DNA of 64,000 nt, taken from assembly GCA_003989085.1 (NCBI GenBank), contig RXIV01000001.1, positions 496,001 to 560,000 on the forward strand, given 5' to 3'. The position numbers were made by a program, and so were the translations under genes. Shown here in pieces: positions 58,889 to 64,000 of the stretch. Below the pieces are notes generated by a model. That model did not search any database and was not told the DNA's origin. It saw only the letters and a list, made by a program, of their open reading frames with translations. Numbering within the stretch: position 1 is the stretch's first letter; each line of letters begins with the position of its first letter. Source of the DNA: Candidatus Competibacteraceae bacterium (GTDB taxonomy: Bacteria; Pseudomonadota; Gammaproteobacteria; Competibacterales; Competibacteraceae).

Positions 58889-61800
58889 TTAATCGAGCCA
58901 GCGCCGGGCATTACGGAACAACCGCAGCCACGGGCCGGCCTCGCCCCAACCATCGGGATGCCAGGAATACTGCACGGTGCGAAAAACCCGTTCCGGGTGT
59001 GGCATTAAGATAGTAAAACGCCCATCGCGACTGCACAGACCGGCAATCCCGCCCGGCGAGCCGTTGGGATTTGCAGGATACGTTATGGCCGGTTGACCGA
59101 AATGATCCACGAATCGTAATGTAACCAGCTCCGCCGCCAACGCGGATTCCGCGCCATTCTCATAGCGAAATTCCGCACGGCCCTCACCATGCGCAACGGC
59201 TATTGGCAAGCGTGAACCAACCATGCCGTGCAGAAATAATGACGGTGACGGCAGTACTTCCACCAAACTCAATCTCGCCTCGAATTGCTCAACCCGGTTA
59301 CGGACAAAACGCGGCCAGTGTTCGGTTCCGGCAATCAGTTCATGCAGATTGGAGAACATTTGACAGCCATTACAGACGCCTAAACCAAAGCTGTCTTGGC
59401 GGGAGAAAAACGTGGCGAATTGATCACGGGCGCGTGCATTAAACAGGATCGATTTTGCCCAGCCTTCGCCTGCGCCCAGGACATCACCATAGGAAAAACC
59501 GCCACAAGCAACAAGGCCGTGAAAATCGTGGAGCGTAATTCGCCCGGCGATTAGATCGCTCATGTGAACGTCAATTGCGGTAAAGCCAGCCCGGTCAAAG
59601 GCCGCCGCCATTTCCACCTGACCATTAACGCCCTGTTCACGCAAGATAGCTATACGAGGACGGGCCAAAATGGCTCCCACCCTCCCTTTTGCAAAGGGGG
59701 CAGGTTCAGCTGGATCAAAGGTTAAATGCACATTCAGACCGGGATCAGTCGCATTACAGGCGGCATCAAAGGCTTCTCTAGCGCAATCGGGATCATCGCG
59801 CAAGGCCTGCATTCGATAGCTGGTTTCCGACCACCACTGTCGCAATTCAGAACGGCTGGCGGTGAACAGTATTTCGCCGGCAAAACGCAGAATTAATCGA
59901 TCCTCATGATTCAGAGCACCAATGACATGACTGCATTCACCCAAACCAACCGAGGACAGTTGCGCGACTACAGCATTACGCTCGCTTGCCTGTATTTGAA
60001 TAACAGCGCCCAGTTCTTCAGTGAATAGCGCCGGTAATGGCGCATCAGCTAAATCATCCAGCAATACGGTCACGCCGCAGCCGCCGGCAAACATCATTTC
60101 CACCAATACCGCTAACAACCCACCATCAGAACGGTCGTGATAAGCAAGAATTCGGCCTGCGGCGTTCAAGTCCTGAATTGCGGCAAAAAACGCTTTAAGA
60201 TCATTCGCTGAATCGATATCAGGGACGGTATTGCTGAATCGGTTGTAAACCTGTTCCAGCGACGAACCACCCAGCCGATTTTTACCGCGACCGAGATCAA
60301 TTAGAATCAAATCAGTGTCGCCATAGTCCGTTCGCAATTGTGGCGTTAAGGTCCGGCGAATATCCACAACTGGCGCAAAAGCGGAAATAATCAACGATAA
60401 CGGCGCAACCACGCTTTTCGCTGCATCACCCTCCTGCCAAACAGTTTTCATCGACAGCGAATCCTTGCCGACTGGAATTGCAATACCGAGCGCCGGACAT
60501 AATTCCATTCCGACTGCTTTGACAGTATCAAATAATCGGGCATCCTCGCCGTAATGACCAGCCGCCGCCATCCAATTCGCGGATAGTTTCACATCACCCA
60601 GCTTTTCAATCCGGGCAGCAGCGATATTAGTGATCGCCTCACCAATGGCGATTCGCCCGGACGCCGGCGCATTGGATAGCGCCAATGGCGGGCGCTCACC
60701 CAAACTCATAGCTTCGCCAGTATTAACGTCGAAACCGGTGGCCGTTACCGCAACATCGCTGACCGGGACTTGCCACGGCCCGACCATTTGATCGCGGCAG
60801 ACCAGGCCAGTCACGCTACGGTCGCCGATCGTGATGAGAAAGCTCTTATCGGCGACAGCGGGGAAGCGCAATACCCGCGCTACCGCATCGGCCACTGATG
60901 CTTCCAAAGCCTCTCCGCTAATAGAAGCAGTAATATCGTGCGCCACCTCACGGAGCATTTTTGGTGCTTTGCCGAACAAGACATTCATAGGCAATGCCAC
61001 CGGTTGATCAGTGAATTGCCGATCATTAACTATCAAATTCTGTTCTTCAGCGACAACGCCAATAACTGCATAGGGGCAACGCTCGCGCTCGCAAAAAGTT
61101 CTGAAAACCTCCACACGTTCAGCAGCAATCGCCAGCACATACCGCTCCTGTGCCTCATTGCACCAGATTTGCATTGGACTCATGCCTGGATCAGCATTGG
61201 GAACTTCACGCAATTCAAAAATGCCGCCCCGTTCAGCACCATGCACGATCTCAGGAACTGCATTAGATAAACCACCAGCGCCCACATCATGAATGGAGAG
61301 AATTGGATTATTTTCACCCAGTGCGACACAACAATCGATCACTTCCTGAGCACGGCGCTGCATTTCCGGGTTGCCACGTTGCACCGAGGCAAAATCCAAA
61401 TCTGCCTGAGAACTGCCTGCCGTCATACTGGAGGCTGCGCCGCCGCCTAATCCAATCAGCATGGCTGGCCCACCCAATAGAACAATGGCAGTTCCTGGGG
61501 GCAATCCGGTTTTATGCACGTCTGGTTTGCGGATATTACCCAAACCACCGGCGATCATAATCGGTTTGTGATAGCCGCGCCGCTGACCATCGGGACCGGT
61601 TTGTTCAAAAGACCGAAAATAACCCGCTAGATTGGGGCGGCCAAACTCATTATTAAATGCCGCTGCACCCAGCGGCCCATCCAGCATGATGTCCAACGCT
61701 GAAGCAATGCGATCCGGCTTACCGTAATCCTGTTCCCACGGCTGGATAAAGCTGGGAATTTGCAAGTTGGATACCGAAAATCCGCATAGTCCGGCCTTGG

Positions 61801-62779
61801 GTTTTGCGCCGCGCCCAGTCGCACCTTCATCACGGATTTCGCCACCAGAACCGGTTGCTGCACCGGGAAAAGGTGAAATGGCTGTCGGATGGTTGTGAGT
61901 CTCAACCTTCATTAAAATGTGTACCGCTTCATCGTGATAGCGGTATTGACCATCGACTGGATCAGGAAAAAATCGTCCGGCTGAAAAGCCGCTCATGACG
62001 GCGGCATTATCGCAATAGGCTGATAGCACCTGATCCGGATGATATTCATGGGTATTGCGGATCATGGTGAATAATGAACACGGCTGTTTAACGCCATCAA
62101 TGATCCAGTCGGCGTTAAAGATCTTGTGACGGCAATGCTCAGAATTGGCTTGGGCAAACATCATCAATTCCACATCAGTGGGATTGCGTTTCAGGCGGAT
62201 GAAGCAGTCCAGTAGATAATCTATTTCATCATCGGATAGCGCCATACCCAGTTTACGATTGGCAGTGGTTAACGCCTCTCGCCCATCGCTTATTAGATCT
62301 ACAGTGGTTAACGATGCAGGTTCAGACTGAGTAAAAAGCATCGTCGGATCATCACTCAATGTCAGCGCGGCTTCCGTCATCCGATCATGTAATAACGGTT
62401 GCAGTCGACTTAAATCAGGGGCAGCCAGCGCTTGCGTAGATTCGAGGTAAAAAGCCACGCCACGCTCAATACGGCGAACGTGTGACAAGCCACAATTATG
62501 AGCAATATCGGTAGCTTTTGATGACCAAGGAGAAATGGTGCCGTGGCGGGGAGTGACTAGAAAAATGGGTTCACCGCTTAGATGGCGTTGCGGCGTGCTT
62601 GAGCCATAATGTAATAGCCGATCCAGAATCTCGCGGTCGTGGGTGGTTAGACGACCATCGACGAAATGGATAAACTCAGCGTAAACATCGGTGATCGCCG
62701 GAACCTGCTGCCGCAAGACCGCCAGCAGTTTTTTCAGCCGGAATGGCGATAGGGCGGGACTTCCACGGAAACGCAACAT
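58889..62779 (-). CDS. purL: phosphoribosylformylglycinamidine synthase
   Basis: Fourth step of purine synthesis: FGAR plus glutamine and ATP to FGAM. The 1296 residues are the large single-chain gammaproteobacterial type. ATP-binding halves ([19 protein letters not shown] near 296, and [19 protein letters not shown]), the GGAASSM and [10 protein letters not shown] motifs, and a C-terminal glutaminase with catalytic Cys in [12 protein letters not shown] and His/Glu in MPHPERVFR. Intact and unremarkable. Confidence 0.98.
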   Translation of the reverse strand: MLRFRGSPALSPFRLKKLLAVLRQQVPAITDVYAEFIHFVDGRLTTHDREILDRLLHYGSSTPQRHLSGEPIFLVTPRHGTISPWSSKATDIAHNCGLSHVRRIERGVAFYLESTQALAAPDLSRLQPLLHDRMTEAALTLSDDPTMLFTQSEPASLTTVDLISDGREALTTANRKLGMALSDDEIDYLLDCFIRLKRNPTDVELMMFAQANSEHCRHKIFNADWIIDGVKQPCSLFTMIRNTHEYHPDQVLSAYCDNAAVMSGFSAGRFFPDPVDGQYRYHDEAVHILMKVETHNHPTAISPFPGAATGSGGEIRDEGATGRGAKPKAGLCGFSVSNLQIPSFIQPWEQDYGKPDRIASALDIMLDGPLGAAAFNNEFGRPNLAGYFRSFEQTGPDGQRRGYHKPIMIAGGLGNIRKPDVHKTGLPPGTAIVLLGGPAMLIGLGGGAASSMTAGSSQADLDFASVQRGNPEMQRRAQEVIDCCVALGENNPILSIHDVGAGGLSNAVPEIVHGAERGGIFELREVPNADPGMSPMQIWCNEAQERYVLAIAAERVEVFRTFCERERCPYAVIGVVAEEQNLIVNDRQFTDQPVALPMNVLFGKAPKMLREVAHDITASISGEALEASVADAVARVLRFPAVADKSFLITIGDRSVTGLVCRDQMVGPWQVPVSDVAVTATGFDVNTGEAMSLGERPPLALSNAPASGRIAIGEAITNIAAARIEKLGDVKLSANWMAAAGHYGEDARLFDTVKAVGMELCPALGIAIPVGKDSLSMKTVWQEGDAAKSVVAPLSLIISAFAPVVDIRRTLTPQLRTDYGDTDLILIDLGRGKNRLGGSSLEQVYNRFSNTVPDIDSANDLKAFFAAIQDLNAAGRILAYHDRSDGGLLAVLVEMMFAGGCGVTVLLDDLADAPLPALFTEELGAVIQIQASERNAVVAQLSSVGLGECSHVIGALNHEDRLILRFAGEILFTASRSELRQWWSETSYRMQALRDDPDCAREAFDAACNATDPGLNVHLTFDPAEPAPFAKGRVGAILARPRIAILREQGVNGQVEMAAAFDRAGFTAIDVHMSDLIAGRITLHDFHGLVACGGFSYGDVLGAGEGWAKSILFNARARDQFATFFSRQDSFGLGVCNGCQMFSNLHELIAGTEHWPRFVRNRVEQFEARLSLVEVLPSPSLFLHGMVGSRLPIAVAHGEGRAEFRYENGAESALAAELVTLRFVDHFGQPAITYPANPNGSPGGIAGLCSRDGRFTILMPHPERVFRTVQYSWHPDGWGEAGPWLRLFRNARRWLD

Positions 62780-62938
62780 TACGGGGATTCTCCAGGCGGG
62801 CGGGGAGGCGGGAGGCTGAACGGCCTTTATTTCACAGAAAACACGGAAGAAAATGGATTAAAAAGTTGTTGGCAGAACCAGTAGTCATTTGATTCGAGTC
62901 ATGGAAACAGCCCCGGAAAAAGAGAACCAGGAACGCCG

Positions 62939-64000
62939 TTACTTGCCGACCCGCAGCAGCCCGCCCAGACCATGCTGCTCCAGACAAGTGTTGGCGTGGT
63001 CCCGGATCGCGGCAGCAGTATTCAGGGTCATGGCTTCGAGCAACAGTTGTTGGGCGGCATCATAGCGGACGGTGCGAATGAGCCATTTGATTTTCAGCAG
63101 GCTACCCAGATTCATGCTCAGGCTGTCTGCGCCCATTGCCAGCAGCAACAGCGCTGCTGCCGGATCGCCGGCCATTTCACCACAGACGCCAATCGGCTTG
63201 CCCGCCGCCTGAACCCGTTCGATCACATGGCGAATCGCCATCAGCACCGCCGGATGCAGCGAATCATACAGTTTGGCTACCCGGTCGTTGTTGCGATCCA
63301 CCGCCAGTAGATACTGAGTCAAATCGTTGCTGCCAATTGAGGCGAAATCAACCATTTGAATCAGCGCATCAATCTGATAGACCGCTGAAGGCACCTCCAC
63401 CATGATCCCGACCCTGGGCGTCTGCACGGGCAGACCGTCCTCCAGCAGCTCCAGCTGGGCGCTGTGCAGCAGCTCCAGTGCTTCGCTCAATTCGCCGACG
63501 CTGCCAATCATCGGCAACAGAATCGACAGATTGGGATGGACCGCCCCGGCCCGAAGCATCGCCCGTAATTGGGTCTTGAACAGATCCGGCTGATCCAGGC
63601 TGATGCGGATGCCGCGCCAGCCCAGAAACGGGTTCTGCTCCCGAATTGGGAAGTAAGGCAAGGGCTTGTCGCCGCCGATGTCCAAAGTTCGCAGCACAAC
63701 CGGGTACGGCTCCATGATTCGCAGCACCCGGGTGTAAAGCGTGGTTTGCTCATCTTCGCCAGGAAAGCGGTCGCGCAGGAAAAAATGCAGTTCTGACCGG
63801 TATAACCCGACACCCTGCACGCCACTGTCACGGGCAGCGGCGATGTCGGCGAATAGCCCGGAATTGGCGTGCAATTCCAACCGCCGACCGTCCGGAGTTT
63901 CTGCGGGCAGACCGCGCAGGTGCTGCAAACCCTGCGACAATTCGGCCTCTTCCATGATCAGCTTTTCGTATTCCTGGCGCAGCGCCGGACTGGGCTGGAT
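62939..64000 (-). CDS. ptsP: phosphoenolpyruvate-protein phosphotransferase PtsP (5' end outside window)
   Basis: The C-terminal 353 residues of the nitrogen-PTS enzyme I, running unbroken to the right edge. The PEP-utilising TIM barrel shows LPAETPDGRRLELHAN, GVGLYRSELHFF, TLDIGGDKPLPYF, ASIGSNDLTQYLLAVDR and the catalytic-loop Cys in GVCGEMAGDP. The phospho-His and GAF domains are not visible. PtsP rather than PtsI is favoured by the EYEKLIMEEAELSQGL...LPAETPDG linker and the absence of ptsH nearby, but PtsI cannot be fully excluded. Confidence 0.88.
   Translation of the reverse strand: MQPSPALRQEYEKLIMEEAELSQGLQHLRGLPAETPDGRRLELHANSGLFADIAAARDSGVQGVGLYRSELHFFLRDRFPGEDEQTTLYTRVLRIMEPYPVVLRTLDIGGDKPLPYFPIREQNPFLGWRGIRISLDQPDLFKTQLRAMLRAGAVHPNLSILLPMIGSVGELSEALELLHSAQLELLEDGLPVQTPRVGIMVEVPSAVYQIDALIQMVDFASIGSNDLTQYLLAVDRNNDRVAKLYDSLHPAVLMAIRHVIERVQAAGKPIGVCGEMAGDPAAALLLLAMGADSLSMNLGSLLKIKWLIRTVRYDAAQQLLLEAMTLNTAAAIRDHANTCLEQHGLGGLLRVGK

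Overview
The window is a gene-dense stretch of a gammaproteobacterial chromosome with moderately high G+C. Several gene orders are characteristic of that class: coaBC-dut-algC, uvrC-pgsA-tRNA-Gly-tRNA-Cys, ubiG followed by a HAD phosphatase, and mtnA-gyrA-pheA. Nearly every gene is typical housekeeping. I see no prophage, insertion sequence, CRISPR array or rRNA. The exact lineage cannot be fixed from sequence alone. A phasin/PhaE-like protein, PdxST and a VpsR-like regulator would suit a polyhydroxyalkanoate- and polymer-producing sludge or aquatic organism of the Competibacter type, but that is inference.

Layout. 1-730: the end of a helical protein, acylphosphatase, then a non-coding patch with four perfect DnaA boxes, two of them inside a perfect 16-bp inverted repeat. 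731-2953 (minus): prolyl-tRNA synthetase and a DUF4124 protein. 3278-10229 (plus): branched-chain amino acid synthesis (ilvI, ilvH, ilvC, leuA), interrupted between ilvC and leuA by a truncated Uma2-like gene, pssA and an orphan DNA methyltransferase. 10239-12073: a family-4 uracil-DNA glycosylase with a 12-residue repeat, RimI, and a cold-shock protein with a long leader. 12128-15360 (minus): algC, dut, coaBC. 15848-18482: radC (plus), then a dienelactone hydrolase-like protein and pyrD (minus). 18974-23124 (plus): a VpsR-like regulator, uvrC, pgsA and two tRNAs. 23290-29391: a small unknown protein, nudF, a large subtilisin-like lipoprotein, dsbD and cutA. 29491-31714: groES-groEL under a promoter region with a CIRCE element and a sigma32-like site.

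31767-36762: a YdgA-family protein, a peroxiredoxin behind an OxyR-like site, trxB, aroK, a methyltransferase and apaG. 36860-46699 (minus): mtnA, a CheB-CheR-PAS fusion with an overlapping multi-PAS diguanylate cyclase, gyrA and pheA. 47028-50574 (plus): an OmpA-like protein, the MtaD deaminase, UbiG and a HAD phosphatase. 50450-64000 (minus, read right to left): ptsP, purL, pdxS, pdxT, cobO, a phasin-like protein with a repeat linker and a helix-hairpin-helix end, asnS, then a membrane Ser/Thr kinase, two FHA proteins and a PP2C phosphatase.

How genes fit together: IlvI/H, IlvC and LeuA make valine, isoleucine and leucine precursors. Peroxiredoxin and TrxB form a peroxide-reducing couple (a thioredoxin itself is not in the window). 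MtaD and MtnA belong to methylthioadenosine/adenosylhomocysteine salvage. Kinase, FHA proteins and PP2C form an apparently complete phosphothreonine circuit. The most unusual items are the phasin-like/HhH protein, the kinase-FHA-FHA-phosphatase set, the DnaA-box patch and the VpsR-like regulator with an altered GAFTGA loop.
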